From the NCBI RefSeq assembly GCF_003024525.3, contig NZ_CP035934.2:1488001-1552000 (forward strand): DNA of 64,000 nt. Reading direction: 5' to 3'. Below, one piece after another: positions 45,369 through 55,844 of the stretch. The stretch is from Acinetobacter cumulans. Its GTDB lineage: Bacteria; Pseudomonadota; Gammaproteobacteria; Pseudomonadales; Moraxellaceae. Within the stretch, counting starts at the first letter, position 1. Every line of letters begins with the position of its first letter. The notes beneath the pieces were generated by a model that saw only the letters and a program-made list of their open reading frames with translations, was not told the DNA's origin and ran no database searches. A program made the position numbers and the translations under genes.

Positions 45369-46004
45369 TTAAATAAAATAACTGGTTTTGGTCATGAGCT
45401 TTGAAATGGCTGTCATGGTGATTTTAACAGGTGCTGGAAGGTCAACACCGCCTGCATTAAGCGCCGTATCGCGATGCTGCAACTCATCAATGTTCATTTG
45501 ATTTAAAATTTGATATGAGCGCTGATCTTGTACAGGTAGCTGACTCATGTGGTGTTCTAAATGCATGCTCACTTGACGTTCTGTTTCAGCGACAAAGCCC
45601 AAGCTATATTTATCGCCCGCAATACCTGCTAAAGCACCCATACCAAAAGACAGACCATACCATACAGGGTTTAGTAAGCTGGTATGGCTATCCAGTTCTT
45701 TGAGTCGATCTTCACACCATGCTAAATGATCTTGCTCTTCAATGGCTGCTTGTTGCATTTCACGACGTACATTGGGTAACTTTGCAGTGAGCGCTTGGCC
45801 ATGATAAAGCGCTTGTGCGCATACTTCGCCACTATGGTTGACACGCATTAAGCCTGCAACATGGCGAGCTTCACTTACAGCCAACTGTGTGTTGGTTCCA
45901 TTGGCAGGGTTCTCACGTTGCGCAGAAGTGCTTCCAGGAACTAAACTGCGTAGCGCTTGGTCAAAAGAATGGATGAATTTGTCTAGACCGGTGTATTGAC
46001 GCAT
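45369..46004 (-). CDS. coq7: Coq7-type 3-demethoxyubiquinol hydroxylase
   Basis: The 211-residue di-iron hydroxylase carries out a late hydroxylation in ubiquinone synthesis. Iron ligands lie in NHSGEVCAQALYHGQ, EEQDHLAWCEDRL, EHHMSQLP and DELQHRDTAL. It starts four bases after the upstream transporter gene's stop and is probably co-transcribed with it. Confidence 0.94.
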   Translation of the reverse strand: MRQYTGLDKFIHSFDQALRSLVPGSTSAQRENPANGTNTQLAVSEARHVAGLMRVNHSGEVCAQALYHGQALTAKLPNVRREMQQAAIEEQDHLAWCEDRLKELDSHTSLLNPVWYGLSFGMGALAGIAGDKYSLGFVAETERQVSMHLEHHMSQLPVQDQRSYQILNQMNIDELQHRDTALNAGGVDLPAPVKITMTAISKLMTKTSYFI

Positions 46005-46007
46005 GAA

Positions 46008-47327
46008 TTAATCCTCCAACGAGACGTGTGCAGTTTTAAGCATAGGTTTTAAACGCAGGAGGAGCCAAATAGAGAAAATAGCACTCAACACTGCGGTTAT
46101 GCAGAAAAGTATTTTAATATCAATCTTCAATATACTTAAGATGATAATTGAAAATATAGCAGAAGATACCATGAAAACAGCATTTAATATGTTGTTTGCC
46201 GCTACGATGCGCGCACGATGTGAGCGAGGTGAATAGGCTTGCATCATGGCATAGAGTGGCACAATATAAAAACCACCACTAATACCAAGTAAAGTCACTG
46301 CAAACATCACATTATAATAACTCCAGCCCCCTTGGAATACATCACTGAGGCTGAGTAGCGCACCAGTACGCTCTGGTACAAAAGTAAGGCTGGCTGCTAA
46401 ATATAAAGCGAATACTGTAAGACCAATGGCACCTAATGGGACCATTTTAATATTGACTTCAGTACCCCCAATTTTACGACACAATAATGAGCCTACACCA
46501 ATACCAACAGAAAAGAAGGTCAGTAATAAACTTACGACATTTTCAGATGCATGTAAATTTTGCTGCGTCAGCTGTGGAATTTGGGTGAGGTAGGTTGCAC
46601 CATAAAACCAATACCATGAGTTGCCTAATAAAATCGTAAAAATTAAAGGCAGGCTTTTGGCATAGCGCAAGGTTTGACCACTGGTACGAAAGAAATTCCA
46701 GTCAATGTCTATATTGGGTGAGGTGACTTGCTGTTTTAAAATAAAGCGACTTAATAAATAGCCTAAGCAAGCAATTGTGATTACCGTGAGGCTAATCCAT
46801 AGCAAATTGTCTTGCGATAGGGAAATCACCGCACCACCCAAAATCATCCCGATCAAGATGGCCATAGATGTGCCTGATTGGAATAGCGCATTACCTGACA
46901 TGAGTTCTTGTGGTTTAAGTATTTCAGGCAAAATAGCGTATTTGATGGGCCCAAAGAAGGTGGAATGTGTGCCCATTAAAAACAGTGCACACAATAATAG
47001 CCATAAATTGCCTAATAAGAAGCCTGCAGTCCCCAAGAGCATAATCAAAATTTCAGCAATTTTAAGCATTCGAACAAGCTGTGAACGCTCGTACTTATCT
47101 GCAAGCTGTCCAGCCGTCGCAGAGAAGATGAAGTAGGGTAAAATAAACAGTAAGGCTGCTAAGTTATTTAAAGTACTAATACTTGCTGTTTGTTGTTGAA
47201 TCCATCCATACGTGATAACGAGAAGTAAGGCTTGCTTATAAACATTATCATTTAATGCCCCAAAAAATTGGGTGAGAAACATGGGTAGGAAACGACGGCT
47301 ACTGAGTAAATGTTCACTGTTCTTCAT
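46008..47327 (-). CDS. MFS transporter, LplT-like lysophospholipid flippase type
   Basis: The 439-residue protein has about 12 membrane helices and an LplT-like N-terminus with RRFLPMFLTQFFGALNDNVYK and ADKYERSQLVRMLKIAEI. LplT flips lysophospholipids across the inner membrane. Usually it is linked to an acyltransferase, absent here; the neighbour is coq7. Substrate uncertain. Confidence 0.85.
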   Translation of the reverse strand: MKNSEHLLSSRRFLPMFLTQFFGALNDNVYKQALLLVITYGWIQQQTASISTLNNLAALLFILPYFIFSATAGQLADKYERSQLVRMLKIAEILIMLLGTAGFLLGNLWLLLCALFLMGTHSTFFGPIKYAILPEILKPQELMSGNALFQSGTSMAILIGMILGGAVISLSQDNLLWISLTVITIACLGYLLSRFILKQQVTSPNIDIDWNFFRTSGQTLRYAKSLPLIFTILLGNSWYWFYGATYLTQIPQLTQQNLHASENVVSLLLTFFSVGIGVGSLLCRKIGGTEVNIKMVPLGAIGLTVFALYLAASLTFVPERTGALLSLSDVFQGGWSYYNVMFAVTLLGISGGFYIVPLYAMMQAYSPRSHRARIVAANNILNAVFMVSSAIFSIIILSILKIDIKILFCITAVLSAIFSIWLLLRLKPMLKTAHVSLED

Positions 47328-47509
47328 ATGATATGTGCTACATAAAGTTTTATTAAGAAATGTGAGTGTTTAGTAAAACAGCGAAGAAAATCATGTAAGA
47401 TACTTTAAAGCCTAGGAAAATGGATCAATTCCATTGAAATTCAGTTCTTGAATTTAACTTCAATGGGGTTAAAGATCTATTTCATAAACATGTATGTTTA
47501 GAGTTCGCT

Positions 47510-50260
47510 ATGCCAGAAAAAATAAATTTTAAAAAGACCACACTTAATTTAAGTATAAGTCATTTGACACTCGGGCATCATAACAACAAACGTTTGTGTT
47601 TAAGTATCTTTTTAACATTGTTTGCGCAGCACGTAATGGCTCAAACAGTTGAAGAACATACGCCTGTCGCCGATGCAACTCAAGTGGAAATGGTGAATGC
47701 ATTAAAGGCTGAAGCCAGTCAACAAGGTGTTTCTGAGGAGGAACTTCGTCAAAAAGTTGAACAACAGCTGACAGAGCCAGCTCCTGTAGACAGCGTACAA
47801 ATGTTACAAGAACAACAAAATTCTCAGACCCCTATTGAGGCGTTTAAACCGATTGAGTTTGATGATTTAGAAAATTTGCCAGTTGAACCAATTGATCAAC
47901 AGCTTGCAAATGAAATCTTTAAAGTTGCAGAAGAGGCGAAACAGTCTGCTCAGAACTATAGAGCAACACAAAATAATGAAGTAGCAGTTGCAGATATCAC
48001 CCAACAAGAACTGCAAGAAATTAACCAAGCTCCAGTCAATGTAGATGTATTAATGCAATCTATCCGCGCGGATAGTGACATTGCGATTCAAGAAAATCAA
48101 ACGGGTCGTGAGTTGGTGGTGGGTTTAGATAATCAAGAAGCTGTTGACGATAAGCAACCCAATTTCTTTAAGCGATTATTATATAAAGTGCGCCCGCCAC
48201 GCCAAATGAATACAGCGAAAGTGCCACGGATTACTGCAGATGTTGTTTTGGTGTCTTCGCAAAATGAAAGCAATGTCTCAAATAAAGATTATGCGGAAGC
48301 ATTAGAAAACTTAAAAGCCAATATTAAAGGTAAGTTGTCGAGTTTTACACAAGAATCGTTCAGCGACTTTCCTTCTGCTTTACCTCAGCTACGTGCCTTG
48401 TCAATTCAGGCTTCACAGGCTGTGGGTTTTTATAATTCTGAGTTTAAATTTGAGAAAACTAGTAATTCTCGTGTTCGCGTACTTGTTACACCAAATAGCC
48501 CTGTAGTCATTCAACAGCAAAATGTTGAGTTTACAGGCCCAGGGGCGAATCAAGCACAGTTCAAAGTGATTGGTGTATTGCCAGATCAAGAAGAAGGTGG
48601 TGTGTTTAATCATGGTTTATACGAAAACACTAAAGTTCGTATAGATAATGCAGCATCTAATAACGGCTATTTTGACTCATATTGGCGTTTGCATGATGTG
48701 AAGGTTGCGCAGCCACAAAATACTGCCGATATTAACTTGCGCTTTGAAACAGGTGAGCGTTATAAGTTGGGTGATGTCGAATTTAGAATGAGCGACCCAA
48801 CTAAACCATTCCCTTTGAATGAGAAAATTTTACGTAGTTTAGTGACATGGCAAGAAGGTGCGGATTATGCTTTTTGGCGTGTAAATGGCTTAGCCAATAA
48901 CCTAACCAACTCACGTTACTTTAACTACACTTTGGTGGATGCAGTCCGTCCAGATCCAATAGAAAAAGAGCTAGACTTACCGCCAGATTTACAAAAGCTG
49001 GTCGATCAAAATCAACTGTCAGCAGATGATTTAGCAGTACAAGATAAAAAAGCGGTAGCTTCAGATCATGAAGTTACACAGCATGTAGTCAATGAAGATC
49101 AATTTGCAGGTGTGAAAGACCCAGAGCAAAAAGCGAGCCTACGCAGTTTGGCGGAGCAACAAGAGCAAAAAGATAACGAGCAAGATGTATTAAAAGATAA
49201 AGCACGTGAAAGCAAAGTTGTTCCTGTGATTGTCACTTTAAATGCTGACAAGCTAAATAGTGCAGAAATGGGTGCTGGTTTTGGTACAGATACAGGTGTT
49301 CGTTTACGTGGGCAATATCGCCGTGCCATTGTAAATGAGCGTGGACATTCATTTGATGCCAATATGGAGCTGTCACAAATTCGACAGTCTATAGATGGTC
49401 GCTATAACATTCCTTATAAACACCCACTGAATGATTACATTAGCCTAGTAGGCGGTTATGAGCGTGAAGAGCGTGATAATGTCGGTGGTGATGTTAACTT
49501 GTTAATTGAATCTGCAGTTGCAGGTGCTGACCGAATTATTAAAAACCCACGTGGTCAATGGCAACAAACTTATGGTCTACGCTATCGATTAGACCGTATT
49601 ACAGAAAACGGCTTAGCTGCTGTCGATATTGATAAAATACCTGAAGCTTTCTTAGTAAATGCCAATAGCCAGCAACAATCTTTATTGGTGGGTTATGAAG
49701 TATCTAGAACAGACACGGACAAACGTGTAAACCCAACGGTTGGTTTTAAGCAGACTTATAAAGTCGAGTTAGGTTCCGAAAAATTATTGACCGATGCTGA
49801 CATGGCAATCGTGAATGCGGGTTGGCGTTTTATTTACTCTTTAGGTGAAAATGACAACCATCAGTTTGTGGGTCGTGCCGATGCAGGTTATATTTTTACT
49901 AAAGATTTTAGTAAAGTGCCCTATAACTTACGCTACTTTACAGGTGGCGATCAAACCATTCGTGGATTTGACTACAAGAGCTTAGCAGCATCTGAGTCGG
50001 GCTATAAAATTGGTGGTCAAGCATTGGCGGTCGGTTCTTTAGAATATAACTATCAATTTAAAGATGGTTGGCGTGCGGCAATTTTTAGTGATGCAGGCAA
50101 TGCCTATGACAAAGATTTTAATACCAAAACCGCTTATAGCGCAGGTTTAGGTATTCGCTGGGCATCACCAATTGGGCCAATTCGTATTGATGTTGCATCG
50201 GGTTTATCTGATGATAATCACCCAATACGAATTCATTTCTTCATTGGCTCACAATTATAA
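47510..50260 (+). CDS. tamA: Outer-membrane assembly protein TamA, long form
   Basis: The 916-residue BamA-family protein has a signal peptide after a long n-region (cleavage near VMA/QT, about residue 45). A Gln/Glu-rich low-complexity region follows (about 46–235). Three POTRA domains are then seen (about 240–505), with a charged insert of roughly 90 residues (about 505–595, LQKLVDQNQLSADDLAV and AEQQEQKDNEQDVLKDK). The 16-strand barrel is at 600–916, with RGFDYKSLA and an aromatic-poor end FFIGSQL. Usual TamA is about 580 residues, so two extra regions are present. It pairs with tamB 21 bases downstream. Confidence 0.9.
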   Translation: MPEKINFKKTTLNLSISHLTLGHHNNKRLCLSIFLTLFAQHVMAQTVEEHTPVADATQVEMVNALKAEASQQGVSEEELRQKVEQQLTEPAPVDSVQMLQEQQNSQTPIEAFKPIEFDDLENLPVEPIDQQLANEIFKVAEEAKQSAQNYRATQNNEVAVADITQQELQEINQAPVNVDVLMQSIRADSDIAIQENQTGRELVVGLDNQEAVDDKQPNFFKRLLYKVRPPRQMNTAKVPRITADVVLVSSQNESNVSNKDYAEALENLKANIKGKLSSFTQESFSDFPSALPQLRALSIQASQAVGFYNSEFKFEKTSNSRVRVLVTPNSPVVIQQQNVEFTGPGANQAQFKVIGVLPDQEEGGVFNHGLYENTKVRIDNAASNNGYFDSYWRLHDVKVAQPQNTADINLRFETGERYKLGDVEFRMSDPTKPFPLNEKILRSLVTWQEGADYAFWRVNGLANNLTNSRYFNYTLVDAVRPDPIEKELDLPPDLQKLVDQNQLSADDLAVQDKKAVASDHEVTQHVVNEDQFAGVKDPEQKASLRSLAEQQEQKDNEQDVLKDKARESKVVPVIVTLNADKLNSAEMGAGFGTDTGVRLRGQYRRAIVNERGHSFDANMELSQIRQSIDGRYNIPYKHPLNDYISLVGGYEREERDNVGGDVNLLIESAVAGADRIIKNPRGQWQQTYGLRYRLDRITENGLAAVDIDKIPEAFLVNANSQQQSLLVGYEVSRTDTDKRVNPTVGFKQTYKVELGSEKLLTDADMAIVNAGWRFIYSLGENDNHQFVGRADAGYIFTKDFSKVPYNLRYFTGGDQTIRGFDYKSLAASESGYKIGGQALAVGSLEYNYQFKDGWRAAIFSDAGNAYDKDFNTKTAYSAGLGIRWASPIGPIRIDVASGLSDDNHPIRIHFFIGSQL

Positions 50261-50281
50261 AATACGGTAATAGAGAGAGTT

Positions 50282-53200
50282 ATGGCTGATCAAGAACAGC
50301 AGCAAGAAAACAATAATCTACCAGAAGAAAGTGTACCCAAGCGACGCCGTATTTTAAGAAGTGTCTTGCTTACACTTGGCTTTATTATTGTATCGCTCGT
50401 GGCTGCCTTAGCTGTGATGTTTTCTACAGACAAGGGCAGTAAGTTTTTGCTCGACCGTGTTTTAGAGCGTCAACAAATTATTCAGTATGAATATGAAGGT
50501 GGTAATTTATGGCGAGGCATTATTTTACGTAATGTTTTGGTCAGCCTAAAACCTGTAGACGTCAAAATTGATCGTGCTGATGTAAAATTAGGCTGGCGTG
50601 CAATTTTAAATAAAGAAATTCACTTAAGCCATGCTGATGTTAGAAATCTACAGATCATCACTAAACTCCCACCAAGTGATACACCTTTTAGCTATAGTGA
50701 TATTCGTTTGCCATTTGTATTACGTGTAGATGATGCAGATGTAGACTATATGCTCATTAAAACCCATTCAGCAGGCGTAGATTTTTATGATATTCATTTA
50801 AATGATGCCTTGTGGTCAGGTACAAAACTTGAGTTTAAAGACTCGCGTGTTGATATGGGCTATTTAGCCGTACGTAGTGCAACGGGTTCAATGGACTTTA
50901 CAGGTCGTTATCCAATTCATGCAGATGCTGTGGTGAATTTACCTTCATTACGAGAAAGCTTAAATATTCATGATATTAACGTTGCAGCTCGCGGTACTTT
51001 AGAAAGTATTCAGGCGGGTGTGGCAACCAATACGCCAGACTTACTGACGGGTTGGGCAGTTGTACGTCCAATGGATCATCACGTGCCAATGAAAGGTGCA
51101 TTAAAGTTTAAAAACTACAATTGGCCACTCTTAACAGACTTCAAGCTACATTCTAAAAAAGGTGTGGCAGAGTTTCAGGGCAATATCGATCGTTTAGACT
51201 TAAATGTCAGAACGGATCTGAAAGGAAAAGATCTACCTGAAGGCCAGTACAGTGCCATCATGCATACCGATTTGATTCATCAACTAAATATTGACGACTT
51301 AAATGCACAGTTAATGCAAGGTGCTGTGAGCGCTGCTGGTGTGGTGAGTTGGAAGGATCATGTCACTTGGGATATTCGTGGTGCATTATCCAAAATTAAT
51401 CCTAAAGATAAATTAATTCCACAAGTGGTACAGGACTTTTTACCACCAAGTCTAGACGGCAAAATAGGCTCTAAGGGTACACTAGAAAATGGTCTGCATT
51501 TAACAGCTTTGGTTGACTTTGATAAATACGAAACATGGAATCTAAAGTTAGATCAAAATCCAGTTAAAAATGATAAACCACAGCCAATGCTGATGAATGT
51601 GTCTTGGAAGAATATTGATCGCGCTGTGCCTTATGTTGGATGGTTAAGTAGTGCTTCTGGTGATGCGAAATTAGCATTGGTTGAAGGTCAGCAAAATATT
51701 TTTGTTGCAACAGCTGTGTCCGCACATGATAAAGGCATGCTTCCTGCAGGCCAGTATCAGGCTCAATTAAACCTCAAAAATAACAATTTGAATGTGCCAA
51801 GCTTTAGCTATATTGCACAGCAAGGCGCACTTAAAGGCAGTGCCGTGGTTCAGCTTCCAGATGACAAGCGCATGCTGAAGTGGAACGCACAGCTTTATGC
51901 AGATCATTTTAATCCGCAGAGTATTGCTGCTGCCGCACCTATCGATGTTTTAAATGGTCAAGTAAAAGCCAATGGTTATGCCAAGCCAAATCAGCAAATT
52001 ATTCACTTAGATGCAGTTGATTTAACTGGGCGTTTAGTGGGTCAAAAAGATACTGTTCGTTTGACAGGTAAGAGCACAGCAGCCTTACTTTTCCAAGATG
52101 CTAAACAAGGCGGTGCGTTTAAAAGCTTTGCTGTGCAATATGATGGCGGTTTAACCGCAAGTCAGTTAGCAGCCAGCCAAGGTGTATTAAAGTTAAATGT
52201 AGCAGGCACACCTGAGTTAATTAAAATTTCAGAGTTACGCCATGATGGTGTCGCTGGCAAAATTTTGGCCAATGGGGTTTTAAACCTTAAAGATGGTTTG
52301 GCTTGGAATGTGAATGCCTCATTGGTACGTTTTAAACCGCATTATTTTGCATCGAATGTGCGTGGCGAATTATCAGGTAATGTAAAAACACAGGGCCAAT
52401 GGTCAGATCGTTTGAAACGCGTGCAGTTAGACGGTTTGAATTTGGCGGGTGTAATTAATGACAAGTCTATACGTGGTAAAGGTAACCTAGCTATTGTGGT
52501 TAATTCAAATCAAAGTGGATTATTGCCACAGCAGTTTGAAGCCAATAATTTGTACTTGGCGTATGCAAGTAACCAGATACAAGCCACAGGTAATGCACAA
52601 AACTTAAGGCTTAAAGTCAATGCGCCAGCTTTATATGAAATTTACCCAGGTTTAAGAGGTCGGGCATACGGCTATTTAAATATGCAAGTGCAACCTCGAC
52701 TACAAGCCTCTGCAAACTTAGCGATTGATAATTTCGGTTTAAATAACCTGTTTAGCATTCAAAAAGTACGCATACAGGGACAATTGCCAACATCGCAAAG
52801 TGTTCCGTCATTGTTGACCGCAACTTTAGACAACTTACGCAGTGGTAACCGTGGTATTTCGAAGGCCTCACTGTCACTGGCAGGTACACGTAATGCACAT
52901 GTGCTCAAAGTAAATGCAGAAAATAAAATTACTAAATTTGGCGTACAGTTTGCAGGCGGATTTAATGCGCAAAATAACTGGCTAGGCCAAATCCAAAAAG
53001 GTGATTTCGACTCACTGCGTACTCGTCTTGTACAACGTCAAAATGCTTCGATTATTTATAATACAGCACAGTCGGATGTTTTTATTGGCGCACATTGTTG
53101 GATGAGTCAGCAAAGTGAGTTGTGTTTTGATCAACCTATTCGTGTTAATCCCAACCGTGGCAATGTGTCATTTACTACGCGTAACGTGGACTTAAATGAC

Positions 53201-54802
53201 TTTGCGGCCTTCATGCCCGACGGTTTAGCGCTGACAGGTAAGGTCAATGGTTATGCCAAAGCCTCATGGGCAAAAGGTGCAAAACCTAAAATTGATGCAC
53301 GTTTACTCACGCGCGACGGGGTAATGGGCTTGGCTGCAGAAGATCCGCAGTATCTTGGCTCAACCATGAAATACGATGAAGTGGCGTTGGTACTCAAAAG
53401 CGTTGCACAAGGTTTACAGCTTCGATTAGATGTAAAAGCCCCTGATATTGGTACAGGTTATGCCAATGTGGTGATTGATCCTTATAAAGAGTCAAAACCA
53501 ATGAACGGTGAGATTGCCTTTAATCAAGTGCAATTGAAAATTTTGAAACCGTTTATTCAAGATGTGCGCGCGTTAGGGGGCACCATCTCGTATGCGGGTA
53601 AAATCAGAGGAACACTGACATCGCCATTATTAGAAGGTGAAGCACGTATTAAAGATGGTTCAATCAGTATGATTTCTTTACCTGTGAACCTAACCAATAT
53701 TCAGTTGTATTCTGCCATTCGCCAAAACAATGCTTCAATTAACGGTGCATTTAATAGTGGACGTGGTGTTGGTAAATTAACAGGTAGTGTGGATTGGAAA
53801 GATGAACCACGGGTACAGCTCAGCTTAAAAGGCAGTGATCTGCTTATACGCCAAGCACCACTGATTACGGCCCAAGTCACACCAGACTTAAATTTAGATG
53901 TTTACCCATTTAAAAAACGTTTAACTCTGAATGGTACGGTTGAAGTACCGCGTGCACTTATTTCAATGCCTGAGTCTTCAGTGCCTGTTACGGCTGTTTC
54001 ATCTGACGTTCGTATTGTGCATGAAGGCGATAATCAGCTCGAAATTTTAAAATCAGCACGCCCTTGGGATATCCGTGCTGACCTTAGTGTAAGCTTGGGC
54101 AATCAAGTGATTTTCCAAGGTTTTGATAGTCGTATTCCATTAATTGGTCGCTTGAATTTATCACAACGTGGTTTAGAAACAGCAATGCGTGCCAATGGTG
54201 CAATTGGTGTATCTAAACGTGTGAAAATTGAAGCTTATGGCCAAAGCCTAGATTTGAATCGTGCGATTGCTCGTTTCAATGGCCCATTGTCTAATCCAAC
54301 CTTAGATGTGGATGCCAATAAAACTATTCAGAGCAGTACTGTGGGCGTACGTGTAACAGGAACTGCAACAAGTCCGAGTATTCAAGTGTATAACGATGCT
54401 GGCTTATCTGAACAAGAAGCGATGAATGCATTAATTACGGGACGTATTAATGAAGGCGCGACAGGCTTAAGTCAAACTGAGAGCTTTAAATCCGATGTAA
54501 ACAATACCATTGCAGCTGCTGGTATTAGTATGGGCTTGGGCGGTACACGTGCCTTAACCAATCAGATTGGTCGTACATTTGGTCTAAGTGGTTTGGCGTT
54601 GGATGCACAAGGTACAGGTGATGATACCCAAGTATCTGTAACGGGTTATATTACACCAGACTTGTTTATTCGTTATGGTGTAGGTGTATTTACTCCAGTC
54701 AATAAATTGACATTGCGTTATCAAATGAACCAACGCCTGTATTTAGAAGCAAGCCAATCTTTAGAACGCGCAATAGACGTATTTTATAACTGGCGCTTCT
54801 AA
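50282..54802 (+). CDS. tamB: Translocation and assembly module protein TamB
   Basis: The 1506-residue AsmA-like protein has one N-terminal membrane anchor (about residues 24–48: RSVLLTLGFIIVSLVAALAV), a long beta-helical tube and the C-terminal DUF490 domain ending in a strand (LERAIDVFYNWRF) that contacts TamA. It helps insert outer-membrane proteins and move lipids across the periplasm. GAGAG precedes the ATG, and a terminator follows. Confidence 0.93.
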   Translation: MADQEQQQENNNLPEESVPKRRRILRSVLLTLGFIIVSLVAALAVMFSTDKGSKFLLDRVLERQQIIQYEYEGGNLWRGIILRNVLVSLKPVDVKIDRADVKLGWRAILNKEIHLSHADVRNLQIITKLPPSDTPFSYSDIRLPFVLRVDDADVDYMLIKTHSAGVDFYDIHLNDALWSGTKLEFKDSRVDMGYLAVRSATGSMDFTGRYPIHADAVVNLPSLRESLNIHDINVAARGTLESIQAGVATNTPDLLTGWAVVRPMDHHVPMKGALKFKNYNWPLLTDFKLHSKKGVAEFQGNIDRLDLNVRTDLKGKDLPEGQYSAIMHTDLIHQLNIDDLNAQLMQGAVSAAGVVSWKDHVTWDIRGALSKINPKDKLIPQVVQDFLPPSLDGKIGSKGTLENGLHLTALVDFDKYETWNLKLDQNPVKNDKPQPMLMNVSWKNIDRAVPYVGWLSSASGDAKLALVEGQQNIFVATAVSAHDKGMLPAGQYQAQLNLKNNNLNVPSFSYIAQQGALKGSAVVQLPDDKRMLKWNAQLYADHFNPQSIAAAAPIDVLNGQVKANGYAKPNQQIIHLDAVDLTGRLVGQKDTVRLTGKSTAALLFQDAKQGGAFKSFAVQYDGGLTASQLAASQGVLKLNVAGTPELIKISELRHDGVAGKILANGVLNLKDGLAWNVNASLVRFKPHYFASNVRGELSGNVKTQGQWSDRLKRVQLDGLNLAGVINDKSIRGKGNLAIVVNSNQSGLLPQQFEANNLYLAYASNQIQATGNAQNLRLKVNAPALYEIYPGLRGRAYGYLNMQVQPRLQASANLAIDNFGLNNLFSIQKVRIQGQLPTSQSVPSLLTATLDNLRSGNRGISKASLSLAGTRNAHVLKVNAENKITKFGVQFAGGFNAQNNWLGQIQKGDFDSLRTRLVQRQNASIIYNTAQSDVFIGAHCWMSQQSELCFDQPIRVNPNRGNVSFTTRNVDLNDFAAFMPDGLALTGKVNGYAKASWAKGAKPKIDARLLTRDGVMGLAAEDPQYLGSTMKYDEVALVLKSVAQGLQLRLDVKAPDIGTGYANVVIDPYKESKPMNGEIAFNQVQLKILKPFIQDVRALGGTISYAGKIRGTLTSPLLEGEARIKDGSISMISLPVNLTNIQLYSAIRQNNASINGAFNSGRGVGKLTGSVDWKDEPRVQLSLKGSDLLIRQAPLITAQVTPDLNLDVYPFKKRLTLNGTVEVPRALISMPESSVPVTAVSSDVRIVHEGDNQLEILKSARPWDIRADLSVSLGNQVIFQGFDSRIPLIGRLNLSQRGLETAMRANGAIGVSKRVKIEAYGQSLDLNRAIARFNGPLSNPTLDVDANKTIQSSTVGVRVTGTATSPSIQVYNDAGLSEQEAMNALITGRINEGATGLSQTESFKSDVNNTIAAAGISMGLGGTRALTNQIGRTFGLSGLALDAQGTGDDTQVSVTGYITPDLFIRYGVGVFTPVNKLTLRYQMNQRLYLEASQSLERAIDVFYNWRF

Positions 54803-54831
54803 TCTTGTTTGTTCTGTAGACCTAAAAATAT

Positions 54832-54866
54832 CCGCCTAAATTTAAAACCATTTAGGCGGTTTTTTT
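54832..54866 (+). terminator. Terminator after tamB
   Basis: CCGCCTAAAT (54832–54841) pairs with ATTTAGGCGG (54850–54859), then seven T. Confidence 0.92.
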
Positions 54867-55069
54867 ATTACGGTGCATTTTAAATGGCGCAAACAATTAC
54901 ATCATGTGGCATTTATTGGTATTGGGTGAGTTAAATTTACTAAAGTATTTTTAGTATGTAATGATAAAGATATACGGTTATAAATCTAGCTGAAGAGGTT
55001 GGTACAATTTAATAGTAGAAACTGATAAAAGTATGCTAAAAAAGAAATAGAACACATCAGGATAATAAA

Positions 55070-55831
55070 ATGTACTTAAAAACTTTAATAAATTTTACGG
55101 TGGGTTTAGCGCTAATAGCGAGTCAATCAGCAATTGCAAATGAGATTTCGGATACATTTAAAGGAAAAACGAAACTCAATTTGAATCTTTATGTTTTTGT
55201 TGCGGATATCGATGGCGATATTAGCAAAGGTCCTATTTCCTATGAGGTTGAACAGCCTTTTAAAGAGACGTTAAAAGAGTTAGATAAATCCTATATGGCA
55301 CATTTGGATTTGAGTAAAGGCAAATGGGGGATTTATGCAGATCGTCAATATGTAAAAACTTCTCAAGATAAACAGGTTTTGCATGTTCCTTTGGCTTTGG
55401 CGACTAAGTTGGATCAAAGTAGCTACGGTATTTATTATCAGGCCTATGTTTCCCCTGAGCAAACCAAAGATCAATACGCTAAATTCATTGTTGAGCCCAC
55501 TATAGGTATGCATCATACAGATGCCAGTGCAACACTTGGTGCTTTAAATCATAAGATTCAAGCTTCTACAGAATGGGATGAATTCTTTTGGGGTGCACGA
55601 TTTAAATATAACCTCGATTCTGCGTGGAATTTTGCTTCAGAAATCACTTTTGGGGTTGAAGATACCCGTTCTGTACAAGCTTATGTCGGTTACCGCATTC
55701 CTGTATTTAACCGACATTTGAATATACGTGGGGGCTATTGTTATTTTGAGCAAGATTATACAAGTGGTGATTTCAAGTGGGATATTAAAGAACACGGACC
55801 AGTCGTCGGCATAAATTTACCAATTTTTTAA
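55070..55831 (+). CDS. Probable outer-membrane beta-barrel protein of unknown function
   Basis: The 253-residue protein has a signal peptide ending near SAIA/NE (about residue 24), alternating-residue strands with many aromatic residues, and a C-terminal Phe (VVGINLPIF), a sign of BAM substrates. I do not recognise the family. It precedes the Ntn-hydrolase gene by 13 bases and is likely co-transcribed with it. Confidence 0.72.
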   Translation: MYLKTLINFTVGLALIASQSAIANEISDTFKGKTKLNLNLYVFVADIDGDISKGPISYEVEQPFKETLKELDKSYMAHLDLSKGKWGIYADRQYVKTSQDKQVLHVPLALATKLDQSSYGIYYQAYVSPEQTKDQYAKFIVEPTIGMHHTDASATLGALNHKIQASTEWDEFFWGARFKYNLDSAWNFASEITFGVEDTRSVQAYVGYRIPVFNRHLNIRGGYCYFEQDYTSGDFKWDIKEHGPVVGINLPIF

Positions 55832-55844
55832 ATAGAGGCGTTTC

